From: Lutibaculum sp963816555 | Lineage (GTDB): Bacteria > Pseudomonadota > Alphaproteobacteria > Rhizobiales > Tepidamorphaceae | Direction: 5' to 3' | DNA length: 64,000 nucleotides | NCBI GenBank assembly: GCA_963816555.1 | Contig: CAWFLD010000004.1 | Span: 930,001-994,000 of the forward strand | Part shown: positions 34,961-43,082 of the stretch, piece by piece | How positions within the stretch are numbered: position 1 is the first letter of the stretch | How the letters are laid out: each line of letters opens with the position of its first letter | Notes under the pieces: generated by a model | What the model was told of the DNA's origin: nothing | What the model saw: only the letters and a program-made list of their open reading frames with translations | Database searches by the model: none | Made by a program: the position numbers and the translations under genes

Positions 34961-35749
34961 ATGAGCGACAAGGACAACAGCCCCACCTCCGGGAGCGCGG
35001 GCGCCGGCGGCGCCGCGAACCCGAGCGTCAAGGCAGGAGCGGCCGCCACCCCCTCCTCCGCCACGGCCGGAAACGCGTCGGGCGGCACGACCGCCAGCAC
35101 GCGTCCCTACACCGACCCCTACGCGGCGAGCGTCACGGGTGCCAACACGTCCGGCATGCGGCACGAGGCGCATTCGGCGCGCGACCGGGCCGAATCGGCG
35201 GCCCACGATGCCCGCGAGCGGGCCCGCCGGGCCTACGAGCAGGGCGAGCATGCCTACGAGGACAGCGTCCGCTGGGCGCGCGACCGCTACGAGCGCGGCG
35301 CCGAGTGGGCGTCCGACACCTATGACGATGCCGCCCGCTTCTCGCGCAAGAACTATCGCAAGGTCCGCAACTCCGCCGGCGAGTTCATCGAGGAGAACCC
35401 GCTGATGATCGGCGCGCTCGGCCTCGCCGCCGGCCTCGTCATCGGCGCGCTGTTGCCGATCTCCCGGCGCGAGAACGAGTATCTCGGCCCGTGGCGGGAC
35501 GATCTCCGCGACCGCGGCTACCGCTATGGCCACGACGCCATGCAGCGGGCGCGGCACATCGCCGAGGAAGGCTATCGCGCCGGCTTCGAGGAGGCTCGAC
35601 GCCGCGGCATGACGCCGTCGCAGATGGCCGAGAGCGCCAGGGACGTCGGCCGTGCGACCCGCGAGGGTGCGAGCAGCACGGCATCCGAGGAGTTCGGCGA
35701 GGATCCGGGCGCGCGCAACAACGACTCCTCACCCGTCGGTTCGCGCTGA
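34961..35749 (+). CDS. DUF883-like membrane protein with low-complexity N-terminus
   Basis: The 262-residue protein has a disordered Gly/Ala/Ser/Thr-rich first 55 residues, a long charged helical region (ARDRAESAAHDARERARRAYEQGE), the DUF883-like ENPLMIGALGLAAGLVIGALLP membrane segment (about 148-169), and a polar C-terminal tail. The ATG follows AAGGAGTGAGACGAG. It ends the operon. Its stop lies 21 bases inside the convergent IclR gene, so the 3' ends overlap antisense. Confidence 0.72.
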   Translation: MSDKDNSPTSGSAGAGGAANPSVKAGAAATPSSATAGNASGGTTASTRPYTDPYAASVTGANTSGMRHEAHSARDRAESAAHDARERARRAYEQGEHAYEDSVRWARDRYERGAEWASDTYDDAARFSRKNYRKVRNSAGEFIEENPLMIGALGLAAGLVIGALLPISRRENEYLGPWRDDLRDRGYRYGHDAMQRARHIAEEGYRAGFEEARRRGMTPSQMAESARDVGRATREGASSTASEEFGEDPGARNNDSSPVGSR

Positions 35750-36589
35750 CACCCGCACGCCGGGATAGGAAATACCCCCGCCCCGTCGCTGTCCCAGCGG
35801 CGGGGCGGCGTTCATGTCGACCCGCAGCGGCGCTTCGGCGCCCATGGCACGCGAGACGTCGGCCGCCGCGCCGAGCAGCGCCCGCAGCACGTCCTCCGGG
35901 ACCGGCAGGCCGAGCACGTCGCGCGTGGCGAAGACGTTGATCGCCGCGACGAGCACCTGGTTCGCCGCGAAGACGGGCGCCGCGATGGCGTTGACGCCCT
36001 CGATGTTCTGGCCCATCGACATGGCCCAGCCGCGCGCGCGCGAGAACTCGAGCTCCCGCTCCAGCAGGTCCGGGTCGGTCAGCGTGTGGGGCGTCGACTT
36101 GCGCAGCGGCCGGGACCGCACGTCCGCCCACAGCTCCTCCGGCCCGAAGGCAAGGCAGGCCCTCCCCTGCGAGCAGACATGGAAGTCGAAGATGACGCCG
36201 GGCCGCATGATCAGCGGTGCGTCGTCGGCCCGGGCGATGTCGAGGATCCGGACGCCCGACGGCTCCGGCTGCGACAGCACGGCGCTCATGCCGGTCCGAT
36301 CCCGCAGCGTCACCAGCGCGCCCTTCGCGGCGCGCAGCAGGTCGGTCGAATCGGCCACCGCCTGGCCGATCTGGAAGACCCGAAGCGTCAGGAAATACTT
36401 TTCGGTCGCGGGGTCCTGGCTGACATAGCCGAGGCCCTGCAGGGTCCGGAGATAGCGGAAGACGCGCACCTTCGGCATCTCGATGCGGGTCGCGAGGGCG
36501 GTGACGCCGATGGCGTCGCCGACGGCGGCCATCTCCTCCAGCACGCGAACCGCCGACTGGAGCGATTGAATGCCGCCGTCCTTCGCCAT
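35729..36589 (-). CDS. IclR-family transcriptional regulator
   Basis: The 286-residue regulator has an N-terminal winged helix (SLQSAVRVLEEMAAVGDAIGVTALATRI, then MPKVRVFRYLRTLQGLGYV) and the IclR effector domain with a conserved Cys in FDFHVCSQGRACLAFG and INVFATRD. The ATG at 36589 gives the standard start; the frame continues upstream but lacks a signal. It has no adjacent catabolic operon: upstream is the end of the cob operon. Its target and effector are unknown. A palindrome at 36821-36838 is a candidate operator. Confidence 0.9.
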   Translation of the reverse strand: MAKDGGIQSLQSAVRVLEEMAAVGDAIGVTALATRIEMPKVRVFRYLRTLQGLGYVSQDPATEKYFLTLRVFQIGQAVADSTDLLRAAKGALVTLRDRTGMSAVLSQPEPSGVRILDIARADDAPLIMRPGVIFDFHVCSQGRACLAFGPEELWADVRSRPLRKSTPHTLTDPDLLERELEFSRARGWAMSMGQNIEGVNAIAAPVFAANQVLVAAINVFATRDVLGLPVPEDVLRALLGAAADVSRAMGAEAPLRVDMNAAPPLGQRRGGGISYPGVRVSARTDG

Positions 36590-36820
36590 TTTCGTGTCGT
36601 CCCTCTCGGCCCGTCCACAAGGCAGAACCGGGGCGTCCGTCTTGACGATGGAGCAGCCCGGCCGCGCACGGCCCCGTGCGGCGGTGCAGGGGTGATACAC
36701 GGCCATTTCGGAAGCCCGATCCCGATCTAGCGACCAAGACTGTGGTAATGTTTGGGCTCCCGCTGACGCACGGTCAATTGAAAAGCCGGAACGGCCGAAG
36801 ATCCTGCGTGAAAGGTAAAA

Positions 36821-36838
36821 CCATTCTAAAATGAATGG
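36821..36838. promoter_or_regulatory. Palindrome CCATTC-N6-GAATGG upstream of iclR
   Basis: An inverted repeat with perfect 6-base arms and an AT-only centre (TAAAAT) lies in an AT-rich patch 230 bases upstream of the IclR start. Size and symmetry fit an IclR-type operator. It could also belong to the end of the cob operon. The rest of the 295-base gap shows a GC-rich hairpin at about 36848-36870 that may end cobU transcription. Confidence 0.35.
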
Positions 36839-36884
36839 CTTGCACTTCCGCCGGCCGGCGCGGCCGGTGGCGGCGCGGCTTCCC

Positions 36885-37409
36885 TCAGGGCTCCTGCTTG
36901 AGGGTCAGCGGCAGGCCGGCGGCGACGAACTCGACCCTGTCGGCGAGGGCCGCCATGCGCTGGTTGAGCCGGCCCTGGGCGTCCCGGAAGGCGCGTCCGA
37001 GCGGCGTCTCCGGCACGAGGCCGAGGCCGACCTCGTTGGAGACGAAGACGACGGTCGGCCCGCACCGGGCGGCAGCGTCGACGAGCCGCGAGACCTCCGC
37101 CTCGACGTCGGCACCGGCATGCATCAGGTTCGACAGCCACAGCGTCAGGCAGTCCACCACGACCACCGCGTCGTCGCCCGCGGGCAGGCCGGCGAGCGTG
37201 CCGGCGATGTCGAGCGGGCATTCGACCGTCTGCCAGCCGCCGCCGCGCTCCTTGCGGTGATGGGCGATCCGCTCGGCCATCTCCTCGTCGAAGGCCTCGG
37301 CCGTCGCCACGAACGACTTCGTCGCGAAGGGTGCGGCGATCTCGAGCGCCCGGCGCGACTTTCCCGAGCGCGCCCCGCCGAGCACGAGGACGATGCCGCC
37401 GGCCCTCAT
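36885..37409 (-). CDS. cobU: Bifunctional adenosylcobinamide kinase/guanylyltransferase
   Basis: The 174-residue enzyme phosphorylates adenosylcobinamide and transfers GMP to it, making AdoCbi-GDP in the nucleotide-loop assembly of B12. The Walker A GGARSGKS lies at residues 11-18, the guanylylated histidine region is HHRKERGGGWQTVE, and the C-terminal VSNEVGLGLVPE motif is present. The ATG at 37409 overlaps the cobS stop by 4 bases. It is the last gene of btuF-cobT-cobS-cobU. Confidence 0.95.
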   Translation of the reverse strand: MRAGGIVLVLGGARSGKSRRALEIAAPFATKSFVATAEAFDEEMAERIAHHRKERGGGWQTVECPLDIAGTLAGLPAGDDAVVVVDCLTLWLSNLMHAGADVEAEVSRLVDAAARCGPTVVFVSNEVGLGLVPETPLGRAFRDAQGRLNQRMAALADRVEFVAAGLPLTLKQEP

Positions 37410-38173
37410 GACGCCGCCACCAGCGCCACGAGGCCCAGTATCTCGGCCGTCAGCGCCGCGGCCCCGAAGGCGTCGCCGGTATAGCCGCCGAGGTAGCGGC
37501 CGGCCAGCAGCGTCACCGCCACCGTTCCGAGAGCCACGCCGGCGATCGCCGCCGGCGCGAGCGCGCCCGCCAGCACCGCCGCGAGAAGCACCGGCAGCGC
37601 CACGCCGGCCGCGAGGCTCACCGCCGGCGGCCGCCTGGCCTGCGCCGCGAGCCCGACCTCGCGGGCCGGCGCCAGCGCGGCGAAGGGCAGCGCGATCGCG
37701 CCCCGCGCGAGCGCGCCGCAGGCGACCAGCGCCGCGACGGTGGCGCCGGGCCCGCCGCGCTCGAGAAGGGTGGAGAGCACGATCAGCTTCGCGGCAAGCG
37801 CGACGAACAGGGCCAGCGCGCCATAGGTGCCGAGCCGGCTGTCGCGCATGATCTCGAGCCGGCGCGCGGGATCGGCGCCGCCGCCGAGGCCGTCCCAGAA
37901 GTCGGCGAGGCCGTCCTCGTGGAAGCCGCCCGTGAAAAGCGCCCCGCCCGCGATGGCGGCGAGGCCGGCGAGCCAGGCGCTGCCGGTCAGCGCCCAGCCG
38001 GCCCACAGGCAGAGCCCGGCGAGCAGCGAGGCGGCGGCGCCGGCGACCGGATAGGCCCAGAAGGCCGTGGCCAGCGTCGCGCCCTCCCGGATCTCGAAGC
38101 GCGGCACGGGCAGCCGCGTCAGCAGGCTGAAGGCGAGCCCGACCTCCTCCAGACGCCGGCGCGCCGCGCCCAT
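37406..38173 (-). CDS. cobS: Adenosylcobinamide-GDP ribazoletransferase (cobalamin synthase)
   Basis: The 255-residue integral membrane enzyme joins AdoCbi-GDP to alpha-ribazole (phosphate). Its signatures are TRLPVP near the N-terminus, GGFHEDGLADFWDGLGGG with the metal-binding acidic cluster, and MRDSRLGTYG, followed by about five hydrophobic helices. The start ATG shares a base with the cobT stop (TGATG), and the stop overlaps cobU, so all are translationally coupled. Confidence 0.94.
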   Translation of the reverse strand: MGAARRRLEEVGLAFSLLTRLPVPRFEIREGATLATAFWAYPVAGAAASLLAGLCLWAGWALTGSAWLAGLAAIAGGALFTGGFHEDGLADFWDGLGGGADPARRLEIMRDSRLGTYGALALFVALAAKLIVLSTLLERGGPGATVAALVACGALARGAIALPFAALAPAREVGLAAQARRPPAVSLAAGVALPVLLAAVLAGALAPAAIAGVALGTVAVTLLAGRYLGGYTGDAFGAAALTAEILGLVALVAAS

Positions 38174-39231
38174 CAGTCGGGCCGGTTGGAGACGGCGGCT
38201 TCGGCGAAGGTCGCCATGCCGACATGCGCCGCGGCCGCGGCCCGCAGCATCGAGACCGCGAGCGCCGCCCCGGTGCCCTCCCCCAGCCGCATCGAGAGGT
38301 CGAGGATCGGCTGCAGCCCGATGCGGTCGAGAAGCCTGCGGTGCCCCGGCTCCGCGGAGCAGTGGCCGGCGAGGCAATGGTCGACGATCCCCGGGTTCTC
38401 GGCGAAGAGGGGCGCGAGGCTCGCCCCGACGACGAAGCCGTCGAGCACGACGGGAATGCGCCGCTGGCGCGCCGCCAGGATCGCGCCGGCGATCGCCGCC
38501 GTCTCGCGGCCGCCGACCCGGCGCAGCGTCTCCGCCGCCCCGTGCGGCGCGTCGCGGTGGACGGCGATGCCGCGGTCGATCACGGCTGCCTTGCGCGACA
38601 CGCCCGGCCCGTCGAGGCCCGTGCCCGGCCCGGCCCAGTCCGCGCCGGCGCCGCCGAGGCTGCGCGCGCACAGGGCTGCGGCGACGGTCGTGTTGCCGAT
38701 GCCCATCTCCCCGAGCACCAGGACGTCGAGGTCGTCCGCAACGACCGCGGCGCCCGCGTTCAGCGCCTCGAGCAGCTCCGCTTCGCCGAGCGCGGGGCCT
38801 TCGGTGAAGTCGGCCGTCGGAACGTCGACGCGCAGCGGCACGACCTCGAGGCCGAGGCCGACGCTGCCGGTGATGGCGTTGATCGCCGCGCCGCCTGCCT
38901 CGAAGTTCCCCACCATCTGGGCGGTGACGTCGGGCGGATAGGGGCTGACGCCCTGCCGCACCACGCCGTGACTGCCGGCGAAGACGGCGACGAGCCCGTT
39001 CGCGGCGCGCGGCCGGTCGTCCCGTCCCCAGCCGGCAAGGAAGACCGCGATCTCCTCCAGCCGCCCGAGCGAGCCCGGCGGCTTCGTCAGCTCGGCCTGT
39101 CGGGCGAGCGCGGCGGCCGTCCAGTCGGCCCTCGCCTCCGGCAGGTCGGCGAGGCGGGCGGTGAAATCGTCGGGCGATGCGAACATGAACGGCTGGATAT
39201 CGGAGGGTGCGGGGCCCGACAACCGGTTCAT
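38173..39231 (-). CDS. cobT: Nicotinate-nucleotide--dimethylbenzimidazole phosphoribosyltransferase
   Basis: The 352-residue enzyme makes alpha-ribazole phosphate from DMB and nicotinate mononucleotide. It carries the conserved KPPGSLGRLE, FAGSHGVVRQGVSPYP, GEMGIGNTT and the C-terminal RLGEGTGAAL segment with the catalytic glutamate. The ATG at 39231 overlaps the stop of the upstream binding-protein gene by 4 bases, which fixes it against a later ATG at 39186. It operates with CobS and CobU to finish or salvage cobalamin. Confidence 0.95.
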   Translation of the reverse strand: MNRLSGPAPSDIQPFMFASPDDFTARLADLPEARADWTAAALARQAELTKPPGSLGRLEEIAVFLAGWGRDDRPRAANGLVAVFAGSHGVVRQGVSPYPPDVTAQMVGNFEAGGAAINAITGSVGLGLEVVPLRVDVPTADFTEGPALGEAELLEALNAGAAVVADDLDVLVLGEMGIGNTTVAAALCARSLGGAGADWAGPGTGLDGPGVSRKAAVIDRGIAVHRDAPHGAAETLRRVGGRETAAIAGAILAARQRRIPVVLDGFVVGASLAPLFAENPGIVDHCLAGHCSAEPGHRRLLDRIGLQPILDLSMRLGEGTGAALAVSMLRAAAAAHVGMATFAEAAVSNRPD

Positions 39232-40103
39232 TCGCCGGGCTGCGTCCGCACGCGCTTCAGGGCCTGCGACAGCGTGTCGATGGCGGCGGGAAGCGAGGGC
39301 CCGCCGCACACGGTCAGGCGCGACGGCAGGACGATGCGGCGCTCCGGCGGATAGGCCTCGCGCAGCGCCGGGTGGCGCAGGAGCGCGGTGCCCTGGTCGT
39401 CGGCTTCCGGCACCGCCGAATCGGTGACGAGGATGTCGGGATGAAGCTTCAGGAGCGTCTCGAGGTCGACCCGCGCGATGTCGCGCACGCCGAGCTCGGC
39501 GGCGGCGCTGCGCAGGCCGAAGCGCGACAGGAGGTCGGCGAGCAGCGTGTGCGAGCCGGACGTGAAGCCGCGCCGCTGCAGCTGCAGCACCGAGATGCCG
39601 GCATTCGCCGGCCGGTCGATCGCCGCGAGCCGGTCCTCGATCCGGCGCACGAGGTCGCGGCCGCGCGCCTCCTCGCCGATCGCCCGGGCGATCTCCATGA
39701 TCTGCGCCTCGGAGGCCTCGATGGAGTCGGCGAGCCCGATCGTGACCACGCGCATGCCGAACGATTCGAGCCGCGCCTTCATCTCCGGGTCGAGGTAGAG
39801 GCTCGCGAACACGATGTCGGGCCTGAGCTTCAGGAGCTCCTCCGCCGATGTGCCCAGGATGCGGAAGCGCTTCGCCTCCTCCGCGTAGAAGGAGATGCCG
39901 GGATCGGTCGCGAAGGCGGACAGGCCGACGATCCGGCCGGGATCGGCGATCGCGATCAGCACCTGGTCGGCGCAGGTGTTGATCGAGGCGACGCTCGGCC
40001 GGGCCTCGCCGGCCGCCGCGGGCCGCGCCACGGCGGCGGCCAGGAGGCAGAGCGGCAGCAGCAAAATTGTGAGCCGCCGCAGGCGATGGTAATGAGCGCG
40101 CAC
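39228..40103 (-). CDS. Periplasmic corrinoid-binding protein of an ABC importer (BtuF-like)
   Basis: The 291-residue protein has a signal peptide (LTILLLPLCLLAAAVARPAAA) and the helical-backbone metal-receptor fold with INTCADQVLIAIADPGRIVGLS and ELLKLRPDIVFAS. Such proteins bind cobalamin, haem or siderophores. Fusion to the cob operon by a 4-base overlap with cobT points to corrinoids. The start is a GTG at 40103; no better start exists in frame. It is divergent from btuC-like permease and ATPase genes, giving a complete importer. I found no cobalamin riboswitch in the gap. Confidence 0.88.
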   Translation of the reverse strand: MRAHYHRLRRLTILLLPLCLLAAAVARPAAAGEARPSVASINTCADQVLIAIADPGRIVGLSAFATDPGISFYAEEAKRFRILGTSAEELLKLRPDIVFASLYLDPEMKARLESFGMRVVTIGLADSIEASEAQIMEIARAIGEEARGRDLVRRIEDRLAAIDRPANAGISVLQLQRRGFTSGSHTLLADLLSRFGLRSAAAELGVRDIARVDLETLLKLHPDILVTDSAVPEADDQGTALLRHPALREAYPPERRIVLPSRLTVCGGPSLPAAIDTLSQALKRVRTQPGE

Positions 40104-40287
40104 GAAAGCCCCGTGCGACAGCTGTTCGCGAAACGGCAAGGTACCCTTTGAAGCCACGCCTGCCCCACATCCGCCGGACCGGCCTGCCGCCGGCCGAGCC
40201 CTTGTCCCGCGCCGCGCCGCGGGATGCAAGCGCGCGGGGCGGCGCTCGGGGCCAGGCTTGGCGTGGCGTCCGGGGCGGGCCTGCGCG

Positions 40288-41307
40288 ATGAAGCTCCGCC
40301 GCCTCGGGCCGACCGGCATCCTCGCCGTCCTCGTCCTCGTCCTGTTCGTCGTCTCGCTGCAGATCGGCACGGTGCACCTGTCGCCGGCGACCGTGGCCCG
40401 CGCGCTCCTCGGCCAGGGCGACCGCGTCGACGTGCTGATCGTCCGCGAGCTGCGCCTGCCCCGCGCGCTGCTCGCGGTGCTCGTCGGCGCGACGCTCGCC
40501 CTGTCGGGCGCGGCGCTGCAGGGCCTCTTGCGCAACCCGCTGGCGGCGCCGTCGATCTTCGGCGCGCCGGGCGCCGCGGCCTTCGGCGCCGTGCTCGCGA
40601 TCTCGCTCGGCTGGACCGACGCGCTGTCCTTCGGCCTGCCCGCCGCGGCGATGGGCATGGCGCTCCTGTCCGTCGGCACGCTGGTCGTCGTCGCCGGGCC
40701 GTCGGCCAACATGCTGACGCTGCTGCTCGCCGGCATGGCGCTGTCGACGGTCGCCAGCGCCGGGGTCTCGCTCGCCCTCAACCTCGCGCCGAACCCGTTC
40801 GCGGCGATGGAGATCGCCTTCTGGCTGCTCGGCTCGCTCGAGGACCGCAGCTTCCGCCACGTCGCGATGGCCGCGCCGTTCATGCTCGCGGCGTGGGTCC
40901 TGCTCCTGTCGACGCGCGGGCCGCTGCGCGCCCTGACGCTCGGCGAGGACGTGGCGCGCTCCGCCGGCATCGACCTCGACCGGCTGCGCCTCGTCACCGT
41001 CGCGGGCGTCGCCCTCGGCGTCGGCGGCGGCGTCGCGGTCACCGGCGTCATCGGCTTCATCGGCCTCGTCACGCCGCATCTCGTGCGCCCGCTCGTCGGC
41101 TACGACCCCGCGCGCGTCCACGTGCCGGCGATGCTGGCGGGCTCGGCGCTGCTGCTGGCGGCCGACTGCGCCGCCCGCCTCATCCCCGCGACGACGGAGA
41201 TCCGCGTCGGCGTGCTGACCTCGCTGATCGGCGTCCCCTTCTTCCTCTGGCTCGTCTTCCGCGAGCGCAGCCGCGACCTGCTGCAGAGCACCGGGGGCGG
41301 CGAATGA
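40288..41307 (+). CDS. FecCD-family ABC permease (BtuC-like)
   Basis: The 339-residue permease has about ten membrane helices and the FecCD hallmarks RLPRALLAVLVGATLALSGAALQGLLRNPLA and GVIGFIGLVTPHLVRPLVG. It forms the membrane channel of a corrinoid or iron-chelate importer, in complex with the ATPase encoded immediately downstream (4-base overlap) and the binding protein on the other strand. I use ATG 40288; a TTG at 40258 would add ten residues. Cobalamin is the most likely substrate because of the adjoining cobT-S-U. Confidence 0.9.
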   Translation: MKLRRLGPTGILAVLVLVLFVVSLQIGTVHLSPATVARALLGQGDRVDVLIVRELRLPRALLAVLVGATLALSGAALQGLLRNPLAAPSIFGAPGAAAFGAVLAISLGWTDALSFGLPAAAMGMALLSVGTLVVVAGPSANMLTLLLAGMALSTVASAGVSLALNLAPNPFAAMEIAFWLLGSLEDRSFRHVAMAAPFMLAAWVLLLSTRGPLRALTLGEDVARSAGIDLDRLRLVTVAGVALGVGGGVAVTGVIGFIGLVTPHLVRPLVGYDPARVHVPAMLAGSALLLAADCAARLIPATTEIRVGVLTSLIGVPFFLWLVFRERSRDLLQSTGGGE

Positions 41308-42083
41308 CGCTCTGCCTGTCCGGCATCTCCGTCGCCATCGGCGGCCGCACGCTGGTGCGCGACGTCGCCCTGGAGGCTGGCCGCGGCGAGCTCCTCGTGC
41401 TCGTCGGGCCGAACGGCGCCGGCAAGACGACGCTCCTCAAGGCGGTCGCCGGCCTCCTGCCGCACGACGGCACCGTCACCTGGGACGGCGCCTCGCTCGA
41501 CCGCGCCTCCCACAAGACCCGCGCCCGCCACCTCGCCTACCTGCCGCAGGGCCACGTCGCCCACTGGCCGCTCACCGTGCGCGACGTCGTCGCGATCGGC
41601 CGGGCGCCGACGCGATCGAGCCTGCACCGCCTGTCGGAGACGGACCGGCAGATCGTCGACCGGGCGCTCGCCGAGGTGCGGGCCGAGGACCTCGCCGACC
41701 GCCGCATCACGACCCTGTCGGGCGGCGAGCGGGCGCGCGTCATGCTGGCCCGGGCGCTCGCCGTCGAGGCGCCGATCCTCCTCGCCGACGAGCCGATCGC
41801 CTCGCTCGACCCCTCGCACCAGCTCGGCGTCATGTCGATCCTGAAGGGGCTCGCGCGCAACGACCGGCTCGTCGTGGCGGTGATCCACGACGTCGTGCTC
41901 GCCACCCGCTTCGCCGACCGCGTGCTCGTGCTCGACCGGGGCCGTGCCAGGGCGCTCGGCCCGCCCGCCGAGGCGCTCGACGAGGCCTGCCTGCGCGACG
42001 TGTTCGGCGTGGAGAGCCGGCTGATGCGCGAGGGCGACCGGGCGGTGCGCCTGCCGTGGGCGCCGGTGGCGCGCGAGGCGTGA
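41304..42083 (+). CDS. ABC transporter ATPase (BtuD/FecE-like)
   Basis: The 259-residue nucleotide-binding subunit has Walker A GPNGAGKTT (about 35-43), a Q-loop YLPQG, the signature LSGGERARV, Walker B ILLADEP, and the H-loop VIHD. It powers the BtuC-like permease with which it overlaps by 4 bases. The C-terminal part resembles haem and cobalamin importer ATPases. It converges on the PobR gene with 4 bases between stops. Confidence 0.92.
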   Translation: MTLCLSGISVAIGGRTLVRDVALEAGRGELLVLVGPNGAGKTTLLKAVAGLLPHDGTVTWDGASLDRASHKTRARHLAYLPQGHVAHWPLTVRDVVAIGRAPTRSSLHRLSETDRQIVDRALAEVRAEDLADRRITTLSGGERARVMLARALAVEAPILLADEPIASLDPSHQLGVMSILKGLARNDRLVVAVIHDVVLATRFADRVLVLDRGRARALGPPAEALDEACLRDVFGVESRLMREGDRAVRLPWAPVAREA

Positions 42084-42087
42084 GGGC

Positions 42088-42972
42088 TCAGCTCTCGCGC
42101 AGCGCCCGGCGGCGGTACTCCGTCGGCGACACGCCGGCGACGCGCGAGAAGAAGCGGGTGAAGTAGGCGGGGTCGGCAAAGCCGAGCGAGGTCGCCACGT
42201 CGGCCACGGTGGCCGCCGTGAAGACGAGGCTGCGCTGCGCCTCGAGCAGCACGCGCCGGTTGATCAGCGACAGCGGCGAGGCGCCGAACGCGCCGTGGCA
42301 GATGCGGCCGAGATGGGTCGGGCTGATCGCCATGGCGTCGGCGTAGAAGGCGACGCTGCGCTCCTGCCGGAAGTTCGCCTCGAGCAGGTCGCGGAACTCC
42401 TGCGCCCGGCGCAGCCCCGCGCCCCACCCGTCGCCGTCCCCCTGGCGCTGCCGCGAGGCGACCCGGTCGAGGCGGGCGAGCGCCATGGCGGCGCAGGCCT
42501 CCATGATCGCCATGCGGCCGTGTCCGTGGCCCTGGTATTCCTGCCCGAGCGTGCGGATCGCGGCGCCGATCGCCGCGCCGTCCTCGTCCGCGCCGAGCGG
42601 GATGACCCGCACGCCGCCGCCGAAGCGGCGCTCGCCGCCCGGAAGCTCGCCGAGGAGCCTGTCGATCCGCTCCGCCAGCACCGTGACGACGGAGCCGTCG
42701 ACGTCGCGGCTGAAGTGGTAGCCGTGCACCGCGAGGGCGGGGATGGTCAGCGCCACCGGCGCCTCCAGCCGCACCGTGTCGAGATCGATCCGCGCCTCCG
42801 CCGTGCCGTTCGTTATGTGCAAGACCTGGAACAGCGAGGCGTGGCGGTGCGGCAGGATCTCGTAGCCGTGGATGCGGCTCCGCGCGGGCACCGTCTCCCA
42901 GTGGATCCACTCCCGCTCGCCGAGGGCGCCCGTCTCGCCGTAGAGCCCGTAGATCGGAATGGAAGGCTGCAT
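42088..42972 (-). CDS. pobR: AraC-family regulator, PobR-like
   Basis: The 294-residue regulator has a cupin-like N-terminal sensing domain (EILPHRHASLFQVLHI) and a C-terminal double helix-turn-helix (YADAMAISPTHLGRICHGAFG and VADVATSLGFADPAYFTRFFSRVAGVSPTEYRRR). It is divergent from pobA, which is the standard arrangement in which PobR activates pobA in response to 4-hydroxybenzoate. The direct repeats at 43003-43029 are candidate binding sites. Confidence 0.9.
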   Translation of the reverse strand: MQPSIPIYGLYGETGALGEREWIHWETVPARSRIHGYEILPHRHASLFQVLHITNGTAEARIDLDTVRLEAPVALTIPALAVHGYHFSRDVDGSVVTVLAERIDRLLGELPGGERRFGGGVRVIPLGADEDGAAIGAAIRTLGQEYQGHGHGRMAIMEACAAMALARLDRVASRQRQGDGDGWGAGLRRAQEFRDLLEANFRQERSVAFYADAMAISPTHLGRICHGAFGASPLSLINRRVLLEAQRSLVFTAATVADVATSLGFADPAYFTRFFSRVAGVSPTEYRRRALRES

Positions 42973-43002
42973 CTCGCTCCTCTTCGCGCACGAGGTTCGA
43001 AA

Positions 43003-43029
43003 TGTCCAACCAATCGCCGCGTTTGTCCA
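43003..43029. promoter_or_regulatory. Direct repeats for PobR between pobR and pobA
   Basis: TGTCCA occurs at 43003-43008 and again at 43024-43029, exactly 21 bases apart (two helical turns). AraC-family activators bind such same-face direct repeats. The remaining gap to the pobA ATG (53 bases) holds its promoter and the ribosome site GGGAGGAA. Confidence 0.45.
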
Positions 43030-43082
43030 TTGCGGCCGCGGCGCAGCATGGCCGATCTTCCCCGCACGACTAGGGAGGAAAC

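Noticed and set aside
40104..40287. Cobalamin riboswitch between btuF and btuC
   Set aside because: Neither strand shows a recognisable B12 box or the conserved GGGAA/CGGTG core; only GC-rich stems are seen.
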